DNA of 6,766 nucleotides from Comamonas sp. lk (GCA_945901215.1 CAMDKE010000150.1:1-6766); one strand, 5' to 3'; shown: positions 1-5,598, numbered from the stretch's first letter. The notes: generated from the sequence alone by a model not told the origin. Translations and numbers: made by a program.

Positions 1-124
1 CTTGCGTTTGCAGAAGGGCCACTTTTCCCCCGACCGTCACTTTGGTTTTGAAGGTGCGGCCTGGTACTGGCACTTTGTGGATGTCGTCTGGTTGGGCCTT
101 TACATCCTGGTTTACTGGCTGTAA
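1..124 (+). CDS. coxC: cytochrome c oxidase subunit III, C-terminal end (partial)
   Basis: The frame is open from position 2 to the TAA at 122-124 and gives the last 40 residues of an aa3-type cytochrome c oxidase subunit III; the rest lies left of the window. The tail reads HFGFEGAAWYWHFVDVVWLG and ends LYILVYWL. The WYWHFVDVVW block is the hallmark of the last transmembrane helix in this family. The protein is an inner-membrane structural subunit of the terminal oxidase. It is the last gene of its transcription unit, because a strong hairpin terminator follows 15 bases after the stop. The symbol ctaE is used for the same gene. The call is secure despite the short fragment, because the C-terminal motif is highly conserved and the downstream genes are all oxidase-assembly genes. 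Confidence 0.95.
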   Translation, partial: LRLQKGHFSPDRHFGFEGAAWYWHFVDVVWLGLYILVYWL

Positions 125-139
125 GGAACCTTTGGCCAG

Positions 140-171
140 AAAAAAAGGCACCGCACGGTGCCTTTTTGTTT
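140..171. terminator. bidirectional rho-independent terminator
   Basis: GGCACC (147-152), loop GCAC (153-156) and GGTGCC (157-162) form a GC-rich stem. It is extended by A142-146 pairing with T163-167. On the plus strand it is followed by TTTTTGTTT and ends coxC. On the minus strand the run of seven A at 140-146 becomes a U tract, so it can also end the DUF2909 gene, whose stop is at 198-200. It lies between two convergent stops, as expected for a shared terminator. Confidence 0.93.
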
Positions 172-197
172 GACCGCCAGGGCCTAGGACGCGGGGC

Positions 198-419
198 TTA
201 CGCCCCTTGCGGAATTCCTGTGGGGTGGATGAAACCAAACTTCCAGGACAGCAAGATGCAGACAAACAGCAAAATAGACACGCCCACCCGCAGTGCCAGA
301 GCCTTTGCCATGCGCCGCGATTGGCGCGGCCCACCGCTGCCGCCGCGCAGCATGAATAACAAGGCAACAGCTAGGCTGGCGAGAATGGCAAAAAATGCAA
401 GGGCTACAAGGTAGGTCAT
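198..419 (-). CDS. small twin-transmembrane protein, DUF2909-like
   Basis: This encodes 73 residues, ATG at 419-417 to TAA at 200-198, of unknown biochemical function. Helix 1 covers about residues 2-24 (LVALAFFAILASLAVALL). A short basic linker with GGSGGPRQSRR follows, and helix 2 covers about residues 46-65, ending WKFGFIHPTG. This matches the small family called twin transmembrane protein or DUF2909, which I recall lying between coxC and SURF1 in beta- and gammaproteobacteria; membership is inferred by eye. I chose the internal ATG at 419 because it begins directly with helix 1 and matches the usual length of about 70 residues; the longer open frame to 608 would run through the opposed SURF1 gene. 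A GATAAT hexamer sits only 7 bases upstream of the ATG, and no convincing ribosome site is seen. The gene is antisense to its oxidase-cluster neighbours. A role in oxidase assembly is only guilt by association. Confidence 0.8.
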   Translation of the reverse strand: MTYLVALAFFAILASLAVALLFMLRGGSGGPRQSRRMAKALALRVGVSILLFVCILLSWKFGFIHPTGIPQGA

Positions 420-434
420 GACCTGGATTATCTT

Positions 435-1157
435 TTGAACTTCACCCGAAAGTTTCTTCTTATCACCCTGGCGGCTATTTTTTTCGCTGGCTTGGGCCTG
501 CGCTTGGGTTTTTGGCAGTTGCATCGGGCTTCGCAAAAAGAGGCGTTGCAGGCGGCTATGGCCGCGCAGAATAGTCAGGCGCCTTTGGACACCACCGCCG
601 TGGCGCAATTACCCAGTGTGGATGAGGGTTTGTACCGTGTGGTCAAAGTCACAGGTACTTGGGAGGCGACACACAGTGTCTACCTTGACAACCGGCAGAT
701 GGATGGCAAGGTGGGCTTTTTTGTGCTCACGCCGCTGCGTCTGCAGTCCAGCGGTTTGGTGGTCATGGTGCAGCGGGGCTGGGTGGCTCGCAACTTTGAG
801 AACCGCGCCACGGTACCTGAAGTACAGACCCCGTCGGGGCCCGTCAGCGTGGAAGGGCAAATCGCCCCGCCGACATCCAAGCTATATGAACCCGGAGTGC
901 CTGGGCTCGGGCTTATCCGGCAGAATCTGGACCTAGTGCAGTTTCGCCAGCAAAGCGGCTTGGCGCTGGCGGAATTTATGATTCGCCAAACGGGTCCCTC
1001 CAGCGAGGGCCTGCGCCGCGATTGGCCTTCGGTGGCCTTGGGGCTGGAAAAGCACTACGGCTATGCCTTTCAGTGGTTTGCGATGTCCGCCTTGGTGGCA
1101 GGCCTGTACCTCTGGTTTCAATTTTTTCGCCGTAGCGTGGCACCCATCAAGGAATAG
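435..1157 (+). CDS. surf1: SURF1 family cytochrome c oxidase assembly protein
   Basis: This is a 240-residue inner-membrane protein of the SURF1/Shy1 family, which helps insert or hold heme a during assembly of oxidase subunit I. Topology is the family pattern: helix 1 at about residues 7-27 runs into the signature GFWQLHRASQKE (25-36), then a periplasmic domain with YLDNRQMDG (83-91) and VQRGWVARN (112-120), then EKHYGYAFQWF (205-215) at the start of helix 2 (about 210-230). The start is a TTG at 435; GGA at 425-427 gives a weak ribosome site 7 bases upstream. The next methionine (residue 42) would remove helix 1, so the TTG is preferred. It opens the assembly operon, and only 15 bases separate it from the divergent DUF2909 start. 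Its promoter must therefore lie inside that opposed gene; I could not pick one with confidence. Confidence 0.95.
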   Translation: MNFTRKFLLITLAAIFFAGLGLRLGFWQLHRASQKEALQAAMAAQNSQAPLDTTAVAQLPSVDEGLYRVVKVTGTWEATHSVYLDNRQMDGKVGFFVLTPLRLQSSGLVVMVQRGWVARNFENRATVPEVQTPSGPVSVEGQIAPPTSKLYEPGVPGLGLIRQNLDLVQFRQQSGLALAEFMIRQTGPSSEGLRRDWPSVALGLEKHYGYAFQWFAMSALVAGLYLWFQFFRRSVAPIKE

Positions 1158-1164
1158 CTGAATC

Positions 1165-1854
1165 ATGTCCCGCCCCCCAGCTTTTGACGACCAGCCCCTG
1201 GGTCTGACCGTGCATTCCTTGCCCGAACTCCAAGACCTGACCCATCCCGCCGCCGTCCAAACCCGCATGGGACGCTGGAAGATGCTGTTGGTTTTGTTGG
1301 TCTGCGCTGCGCCAGTGCTTGCGTCTTACGTCACCTATTACTTTGTGCGTCCCGAGGGGCGGCGCAATTTTGGCGAATTAATTGCGCCGCAACGCCAAAT
1401 GCCCGATCTACAAGCCAGTGCGCTGGACGGCTCGATAGTCAATCTGCAATCGCTCAAGGGCCAGTGGCTGTTAGTCAGCGTGGCGGGTGCTACTTGTGAT
1501 GCCACATGCGTCCGCTACCTTTACCTGCAGCGCCAATTGCGCGAGGGCATGGGCAAGGACAAGGATCGGTTGGACTGGGTTTGGTTAATCGACGACGAGA
1601 ACCCTGTCGCACCCGAGCTGCCCCTTGCGCTGAAAACTGCCACGGTGCTGCGGCTGCCCGCCAAAGATTTGCAGCGCTGGCTGGAACCCGCTAGCGGCGC
1701 CCAGTTGCGCGACCATTTGTTTGTGATCGATCCGATGGGCAACTGGATGATGCGTTTCCCCGCTCAGCTCGATGTGGAGCAGGCTCCCAAAGCCAAGCGT
1801 GACCTCGAGCGCCTGTTGCGCGCCTCCGCTTTTTGGGACAACCCGGGCCGTTGA
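1165..1854 (+). CDS. SCO-like membrane-anchored thioredoxin-fold protein, function unknown
   Basis: This encodes 229 residues of an uncharacterised oxidase-cluster protein, sometimes misnamed cytochrome c oxidase subunit I in databases. A cytoplasmic N-tail of about 38 residues is followed by one helix at about 39-60 (KMLLVLLVCAAPVLASYVTY) and a periplasmic domain. That domain keeps the outline of SCO/thioredoxin proteins: LKGQWLLVSVAGATC, a CxxxC motif C111-DAT-C115, LIDDENP (131-137), and FVIDPMGNWMMRF (186-198). In true SCO proteins CxxxC plus a His bind copper; here the nearest His (H184) lies 5 residues before the DP, whereas the SCO encoded downstream has 8, and the prolines of CPxxCP are missing. 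Copper binding or thiol-disulfide exchange is inferred, not shown. The ATG at 1165 has AAGGAA (1149-1154) upstream and starts 7 bases after the SURF1 stop. I recall a comparable hypothetical gene between SURF1 and ctaA in Pseudomonas. Confidence 0.88.
   Translation: MSRPPAFDDQPLGLTVHSLPELQDLTHPAAVQTRMGRWKMLLVLLVCAAPVLASYVTYYFVRPEGRRNFGELIAPQRQMPDLQASALDGSIVNLQSLKGQWLLVSVAGATCDATCVRYLYLQRQLREGMGKDKDRLDWVWLIDDENPVAPELPLALKTATVLRLPAKDLQRWLEPASGAQLRDHLFVIDPMGNWMMRFPAQLDVEQAPKAKRDLERLLRASAFWDNPGR
1360..1389. repeat. perfect 10-bp inverted repeat inside the SCO-like gene
   Basis: CGGCGCAATT (1360-1369) and AATTGCGCCG (1380-1389) are exact reverse complements separated by 10 bases. They cover codons 66-75 of the SCO-like gene, just after its membrane helix. 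A second, mutually exclusive pairing is possible between TTTGGCG (1369-1375) and CGCCAAA (1393-1399). No U tract follows, so it is not a standard terminator. It may be a chance product of codon choice or a real RNA structure; the repeat itself is certain, the function is not. Confidence 0.6.
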
Positions 1855-1878
1855 GGCCTGATAACCTTCCGATCACGC

Positions 1879-3036
1879 ATGCACACCGCCCTGTACGACT
1901 GGTCTCCTTTGTTGCGTCTGCTGTTTGCAGGCATGGCTGTTGCGGCCCTGCCCTTGGCCTGGGTGCTTTGGCGCCACCGCCGGCCTCAAGCGTATGGACG
2001 TATTCGGGCCCTAACCCTCGCCACCCTGTTTTTGACCTTTGATCTGGTGCTCTTCGGCGCCTTCACGCGTCTGACAGACAGTGGCCTGGGCTGTCCTGAC
2101 TGGCCTGGCTGCTATGGGCAGGCCACGCCCCTGGGGGCCCATGCCTCCATTGCATCGGCCCAACTCGCGGCGCCGGACGGCCCAGTTACGCACGGCAAAG
2201 CCTGGATTGAAATGGTGCACCGCTACCTCGCGTCCAGCGTGGGATTTTTGATTTTGGTGCTGGCAATCAGCGCATGGACGGTGGTGTGGCGCCAGCGGGC
2301 CGCAAAGGCCGCTCGCGCACAGGTCCATCCTTGGTGGACCACGCTGACACTCTTGTGGGTTTGCATTCAAGGCGCGTTTGGTGCGTTCACGGTGACCATG
2401 AAGCTGTTCCCGGCCATTGTCAGCCTGCATTTGATGGGTGGCTATGTGCTGCTGGCGCTGCTGGCGGTGCAGACGGTCTGGCAGTCGCAGGCCATGACCG
2501 TGCGATCGCCAGTGCCCGTTGTCAGTGCGCTGCGTGTCGCTTTGGTGGTCGGCTTGTTGGTGCTGCTGCTGCAGGTGGCCTCAGGCGCTTGGGTGAGCAC
2601 AAATTACGCTGTACTGGCCTGTGCTGAGTTTCCCCAATGCCAGGCTAGCTGGTGGCCGATGATGGACTTCTCCCAGGGCTTTGAGCTTTGGCGGCTCTTG
2701 GGATTGGCATCCGATGGCACACCACTGAGCTTTCAGGCACTCACGGCGATCCACTTCAGCCACCGCATGCTCGCGGGACTGACCTTTTTCGTGATGCTGT
2801 GGTTGGTCTGGCGCTTGCGTCGTGTGCCAGAGCTGGCGCGCCCGGCGCACTGGCTGGGTGGTTTGCTCGCTTTGCAGATCGCCACTGGCTTGAGTAACGT
2901 TGTGCTGGACTGGCCTTTGTTGGCCGCGGTGTTGCATACCGGCGGCGCCGGCGCGATGGCTGCATTGCTGGCGGGTTTGCTGGCCGCCACCCGAACCCTG
3001 TCGCCCCCTTATTTTTCCGAGAGGCACACCACGTGA
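1879..3036 (+). CDS. ctaA: heme A synthase (COX15/CtaA)
   Basis: This is a 385-residue, roughly eight-helix inner-membrane enzyme that oxidises the C8 methyl of heme o to a formyl group, giving heme a for the aa3 oxidase. The two-fold repeated COX15/CtaA plan is visible. Conserved histidines are H114 (EMVHRYLASS), H184 (SLHLMGGY), H295 (HFSHRMLAG) and H353 (VLHTGGAGA), which in this family serve heme and substrate binding. Two extracytoplasmic cysteine pairs are kept: C72/C78 in GCPDWPGC and C248/C254 in the second half. The ATG at 1879 is the only ATG, GTG or TTG after the in-frame TGA at 1852-1854, which is the stop of the preceding gene. No clear Shine-Dalgarno sequence precedes it, so coupling to upstream translation is likely. 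The stop overlaps the ctaB start by 4 bases. Length is normal for proteobacteria. Confidence 0.97.
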   Translation: MHTALYDWSPLLRLLFAGMAVAALPLAWVLWRHRRPQAYGRIRALTLATLFLTFDLVLFGAFTRLTDSGLGCPDWPGCYGQATPLGAHASIASAQLAAPDGPVTHGKAWIEMVHRYLASSVGFLILVLAISAWTVVWRQRAAKAARAQVHPWWTTLTLLWVCIQGAFGAFTVTMKLFPAIVSLHLMGGYVLLALLAVQTVWQSQAMTVRSPVPVVSALRVALVVGLLVLLLQVASGAWVSTNYAVLACAEFPQCQASWWPMMDFSQGFELWRLLGLASDGTPLSFQALTAIHFSHRMLAGLTFFVMLWLVWRLRRVPELARPAHWLGGLLALQIATGLSNVVLDWPLLAAVLHTGGAGAMAALLAGLLAATRTLSPPYFSERHTT

Positions 3037-3944
3037 GCGCACCTACTCCCTCCCTTAGTCCGGCGGCCGCACCCTTATCGATCGTGCGCCAGTTCAACGC
3101 ACTGACCAAACCGCGCGTGATCCAGCTCATTGTGTTTTGCGCCCTGATTGGCATGGTGCTGGCTGTGCCGGGCGTGCCTACGCTGGCGCAAGCGGGGCTT
3201 GCGACGCTGGCCTGTGTCGGCATCTGGCTGGTGGCTGCGGCTGCAGCGGCATTCAACTGCATCGTGGAGCAGCGCATTGACGCCAAAATGAAGCGCACCT
3301 CTTGGCGCCCGACAGCGCGCGGTGAGCTCAGCAACACGCAAACCCTGTGGTTCTCTGCGGTGCTCGGGTTTTCAGGCTCGCTTATTTTGTATTTTTGGGT
3401 CAATCCGCTGACCATGTGGCTTACCTTCGCCACTTTTGTCGGTTACGCGGTGGTTTACACCGTCATCCTCAAGCCGCTCACACCGCAAAATATTGTGATT
3501 GGCGGCGCCTCGGGTGCCATGCCTCCGTTACTTGGCTGGGCTGCAATGACGGGTGATGTGGGCCCTGAGGCCTTGGTGTTGTTCTTGATTATTTTTCTGT
3601 GGACGCCGCCGCATTTTTGGGCTTTGGCCTTGTACCGGGTGGAGGATTACCGAAAGTCCGGCCTGCCGATGTTGCCAGTCACGCATGGCAGCGAGTTCAC
3701 CCGCTTGCAAATTCTGCTCTACACCTGGGTGTTGTTTGCCGCCTGCCTCCTGCCTTTCATGGTGGGTATGAGTTCCTGGCTGTATCTGGCCGCGGCTGTG
3801 GTCTTGAGCCTTTGGTTTTGCCTGTATGCCTGGCGGCTGATGCGCAATTACTCTGACGCCCTGGCACGCGAGACTTTTCGCTTTTCTCTTATTCATTTGA
3901 GCGCTTTGTTTGCCGCACTGCTGCTAGACCACTACCTGCTATGA
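3033..3944 (+). CDS. ctaB: protoheme IX farnesyltransferase (heme O synthase)
   Basis: This is a 303-residue polytopic UbiA-superfamily enzyme (also named cyoE/COX10) that transfers the farnesyl group of farnesyl diphosphate to heme b, making heme o, the substrate of CtaA. The N-terminus has the family block LTKPRVIQLIVF (24-35). The first prenyl-diphosphate/Mg motif is N75-CIVEQRIDAKM-K-R-T with E79 and D83, followed by SWRPTARGEL. GGASGAMPPLLGW (157-169), WTPPHFWALAL (190-200) and the second acidic motif YRVEDYRKSGLPMLPV (201-216, D205) follow. The start is a GTG at 3033-3035 overlapping the ctaA TGA in GTGA, with GAGAGG at 3019-3024, 8 bases upstream. The 3' end overlaps the next gene as ATGA. 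Translation of ctaA, ctaB and the SCO gene is thus probably coupled. No key residue is missing. Confidence 0.97.
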   Translation: MSAPTPSLSPAAAPLSIVRQFNALTKPRVIQLIVFCALIGMVLAVPGVPTLAQAGLATLACVGIWLVAAAAAAFNCIVEQRIDAKMKRTSWRPTARGELSNTQTLWFSAVLGFSGSLILYFWVNPLTMWLTFATFVGYAVVYTVILKPLTPQNIVIGGASGAMPPLLGWAAMTGDVGPEALVLFLIIFLWTPPHFWALALYRVEDYRKSGLPMLPVTHGSEFTRLQILLYTWVLFAACLLPFMVGMSSWLYLAAAVVLSLWFCLYAWRLMRNYSDALARETFRFSLIHLSALFAALLLDHYLL

Positions 3945-4558
3945 ACCTTTATTCGGATGGATTTAAAGGTCGCCGCCGCCTGGGCGCTGCTCTGTTGGCA
4001 GCGACCTTGTCGATGGGCCTTTTGGTGGCTTGTGGTGAGCAAAAGCCGGCGTTCAGCTCCATTGATATCACCGGCGCTGAATATGGGAAAAACTTTGCGC
4101 TGCCCGACCACAATGGGCAGGTGCGCCATCTGGCGGACTTTGCCGGCAAGGTGGTGGTGGTGTTCTTTGGTTATACCCAGTGTCCTGATGTCTGCCCGAC
4201 CACCCTGGCCGAGCTGGCCGAAGTGAAGAAGTTGCTCGGCAAAGACGGTGAGCGTCTGCAAGCCTTGTTTGTGACCGTGGACCCGGAGCGCGACACACCG
4301 GAGCTGCTCACGGCCTATATGGCCAACTTTGACCCAAATTTTCTGGCGCTGCGCCCCGCGCCCGAGGAACTCGAAGCCGTGGCCAAGGACTTCAAAATCT
4401 ATTTCAAAAAAGTGCCCGGCCCCAGCTCCACCAGCTACACCATGGACCACTCAGCGGGCAGTTACGTTTTCGATCCTAAAGGCCGGCTTCGCCTTTTCAC
4501 CCGCTACGGCAGCGGCGCGCCGGTGCTGGCCGCCGACATTGCTGTGCTGATGCGCTGA
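3941..4558 (+). CDS. sco1: SCO1/SenC copper chaperone lipoprotein
   Basis: This is a 205-residue SCO family protein. SCO proteins deliver copper to, or reduce the cysteines of, the CuA centre in oxidase subunit II at the periplasmic face. The N-terminus has a basic region (KGRRR), a hydrophobic stretch and a lipobox LLVAC with C31 as the predicted lipid-modified residue, so the protein should be membrane-tethered rather than free. The thioredoxin-like domain has FFGYTQCPDVCPTTL with C81 and C85, VTVDPERDTP (111-120) and the third copper ligand H170 in YTMDHSAGSYVFDP. All canonical ligands are present. The residue after the lipid cysteine is Gly. The ATG at 3941 overlaps the ctaB stop by 4 bases and has no visible ribosome site of its own, which suggests translational coupling. 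It is the last gene of the operon, its stop one base from that of the opposed rpoH. Confidence 0.96.
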   Translation: MNLYSDGFKGRRRLGAALLAATLSMGLLVACGEQKPAFSSIDITGAEYGKNFALPDHNGQVRHLADFAGKVVVVFFGYTQCPDVCPTTLAELAEVKKLLGKDGERLQALFVTVDPERDTPELLTAYMANFDPNFLALRPAPEELEAVAKDFKIYFKKVPGPSSTSYTMDHSAGSYVFDPKGRLRLFTRYGSGAPVLAADIAVLMR

Positions 4559-4580
4559 TTTAGGCGTAGTCAAGCAGCGC
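4552..4580. other. weak inverted repeat across the convergent SCO and rpoH stops
   Basis: GCGCTG (4552-4557) and CAGCGC (4575-4580) are exact reverse complements with a 17-base loop that contains both stop codons. On the plus strand a loosely T-rich stretch (4583-4596) follows, so it could act as a weak terminator for the SCO operon inside the rpoH 3' end. The stem is short and the loop long, so this is a suggestion only. Confidence 0.25.
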
Positions 4581-5498
4581 GGTTCTCATTTTCTTCATGG
4601 CCGCCACCTCGATCTGGCGGATGCGCTCGGCGCTGACCCCATATTCGGCGGCCAGGTCGTGCAGCGTCATACCGCCTGAGTTGTCATCGTTTACCTTGAG
4701 CCAGCGCTCTTCGACGATGCGCCGACTGCGCGCGTCCAGCGCATCGAGCGCAGTGCTGATGCCGTCAGAGGCCAGTATGTCGCGGCGGTGCGCCTCGATC
4801 ATTGCCAGTGGCTCGTGGCTGATGTCGGTAAGGTAGGAAATGGGGCCGTACACGTCTTCGCCATCGTCTGAGGCCATTGGGTCGAGCAGTACATCGCCTC
4901 CGGACAAGCGAGTTTCCATTTCCAGCACCTCTTCGGGCTTGACATTGAGTTCGCGCGCCATCGCATCCACCTGATCCGGGCTAAGCGTGTCGCGGTGGGT
5001 GGCCATATCGGCGGCGGCGTCATCAGACTTGAAGCGCTGCTTCATCGAGCGCAGATTGAAGAACAGCTTGCGCTGCGCCTTGGTGGTGGCCATCTTGACC
5101 ATGCGCCAGTTTTTCAGGATGTATTCGTGGATCTCGGCCTTGATCCAATGCAGGGCATAACTGACCAGGCGCACACCTTGGTCGGGGTCAAAGCGCTTGA
5201 CCGCCTTCATCAGGCCTACGTTACCTTCCTGAATCAAATCTCCGTGGGGCAGGCCGTAACCCAGGTACTGTCGCGCCACCGAAACCACTAGGCGCAGGTG
5301 TGAGAGCACCAGTTTGCCCGCCGCGTCGAGGTCGTTGTCGTCCTTGAACTGGCGCGCAAAGCGCTGCTCCTCTTCTAGCGTAAGCATGGGAAGCCGGTTA
5401 GCGGCGGAAATGTAAGCGTCAAGGTTGCCCAGCGAAGGCACCAAAGACCAGGGATTGGCGGTGGCCAGCGCAGTAGTCGATCCGATTGCATACGACAT
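4560..5498 (-). CDS. rpoH: RNA polymerase sigma-32 factor (heat shock)
   Basis: This is the 312-residue heat-shock sigma factor, which directs RNA polymerase to chaperone and protease promoters. Region 2 is clear: GDLIQEGNVGLMKAVKRFDP (86-105), VRLVSYALHWIKAEIHEYIL (109-128) and NWRMVKMATTKAQ. It is followed by the RpoH box QRKLFFNLR (142-150), which separates RpoH from RpoD-type factors. Region 4.2 holds the helix-turn-helix LHDLAAEYGVSAERIRQIE (279-297). I start at the ATG at 5498-5496, because AAGGAG lies 7 bases upstream (5511-5506) and MSYAIGS is a natural N-terminus; an upstream in-frame TTG at 5519 would add seven residues and put the ribosome site inside the gene. A perfect CIRCE operator lies 31 bases upstream of the start, so HrcA repression is likely. 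The stop (TAA, 4562-4560) is one base from the SCO stop. Confidence 0.97.
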   Translation of the reverse strand: MSYAIGSTTALATANPWSLVPSLGNLDAYISAANRLPMLTLEEEQRFARQFKDDNDLDAAGKLVLSHLRLVVSVARQYLGYGLPHGDLIQEGNVGLMKAVKRFDPDQGVRLVSYALHWIKAEIHEYILKNWRMVKMATTKAQRKLFFNLRSMKQRFKSDDAAADMATHRDTLSPDQVDAMARELNVKPEEVLEMETRLSGGDVLLDPMASDDGEDVYGPISYLTDISHEPLAMIEAHRRDILASDGISTALDALDARSRRIVEERWLKVNDDNSGGMTLHDLAAEYGVSAERIRQIEVAAMKKMRTALLDYA

Positions 5499-5505
5499 TG
5501 AAGAA

Positions 5506-5511
5506 CTCCTT
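5506..5511 (-). promoter_or_regulatory. strong ribosome binding site of rpoH
   Basis: The minus strand reads AAGGAG here, 7 bases before the ATG at 5498. It is the best Shine-Dalgarno match in the window and decides the rpoH start in favour of ATG 5498 over the upstream TTG at 5519. Confidence 0.9.
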
Positions 5512-5528
5512 GTGTCCAAGCCGCAATA

Positions 5529-5555
5529 TTAGCACTCAACGTTGCTGAGTGCTAA
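5529..5555. promoter_or_regulatory. CIRCE element (HrcA operator)
   Basis: TTAGCACTC (5529-5537), nine bases, then GAGTGCTAA (5547-5555) is an exact match to the CIRCE consensus TTAGCACTC-N9-GAGTGCTAA. The symmetry extends to 13 bp per arm (AATATTAGCACTC at 5525-5537; GAGTGCTAATATT at 5547-5559). It lies in the rpoH leader, overlaps the predicted rpoH -10 and is about 14 bases upstream of the predicted rcnA -35. HrcA bound here should block rpoH transcription. I recall CIRCE upstream of rpoH being reported in other betaproteobacteria. Confidence 0.96.
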
Positions 5556-5583
5556 TATTTTCTACTGGTTTACCCGCAGTTAA
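5554..5583 (-). promoter_or_regulatory. candidate sigma-70 promoter of rpoH
   Basis: On the minus strand, TTAACT (5583-5578) can serve as a -35 box (4 of 6) and AATATT (5559-5554) as a -10 box (4 of 6), with an 18-base spacer. Transcription would then start around 5547, inside the CIRCE, which is a usual arrangement for HrcA repression. The boxes are moderate and other placements are possible. Confidence 0.45.
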
Positions 5584-5598
5584 CATGGGCTCTATAGT
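5569..5598 (+). promoter_or_regulatory. candidate sigma-70 promoter of rcnA
   Basis: TTTACC (5569-5574) matches the -35 consensus at 4 of 6 positions and TATAGT (5593-5598) the -10 consensus at 5 of 6, with an 18-base spacer. The expected start is about 7 bases after the -10, at or next to the A of the rcnA ATG (5605). The rpoH -35 (5578-5583) lies inside this promoter's spacer, so both cannot be occupied at once. Confidence 0.5.

Noticed and set aside
193..206. GGGGC-TTAC-GCCCC hairpin over the DUF2909 stop codon
   Set aside because: The stem is only 5 bp and has no T tract on either strand; the strong terminator at 140-171 already serves this junction.
420..608. Longer version of the minus-strand DUF2909 protein starting at 608
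   Set aside because: The extra 63 residues lack hydrophobic or family features and lie opposite the conserved SURF1 N-terminus; the 73-residue form matches the two-helix family.
3187..3203. CGCAAGC-GGG-GCTTGCG, a perfect 7-bp stem in ctaB
   Set aside because: It is short, lies in GC-rich coding sequence with Ala/Leu-rich codons and has no neighbouring signal; such stems are expected by chance at this composition.
4478..4497. AAAGGC-loop-GCCTTTT hairpin near the end of the SCO gene, resembling a terminator
   Set aside because: It lies about 60 bases before the stop, inside the conserved DPKGRLRLF segment, and has only a four-base T run; a terminator there would truncate the message.
5499..5519. 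Seven-residue N-terminal extension of RpoH from a TTG at 5519
   Set aside because: The AAGGAG ribosome site (5506-5511) would fall inside the extension, and it is placed ideally for the ATG at 5498.
5563..5581. Possible RcnR operator (TACT ... AGTT) upstream of rcnA
   Set aside because: RcnR sites as I recall them have TACT and AGTA flanking a G tract with a shorter spacing; here the G tract is missing, the spacing is 11 and the second half is imperfect.
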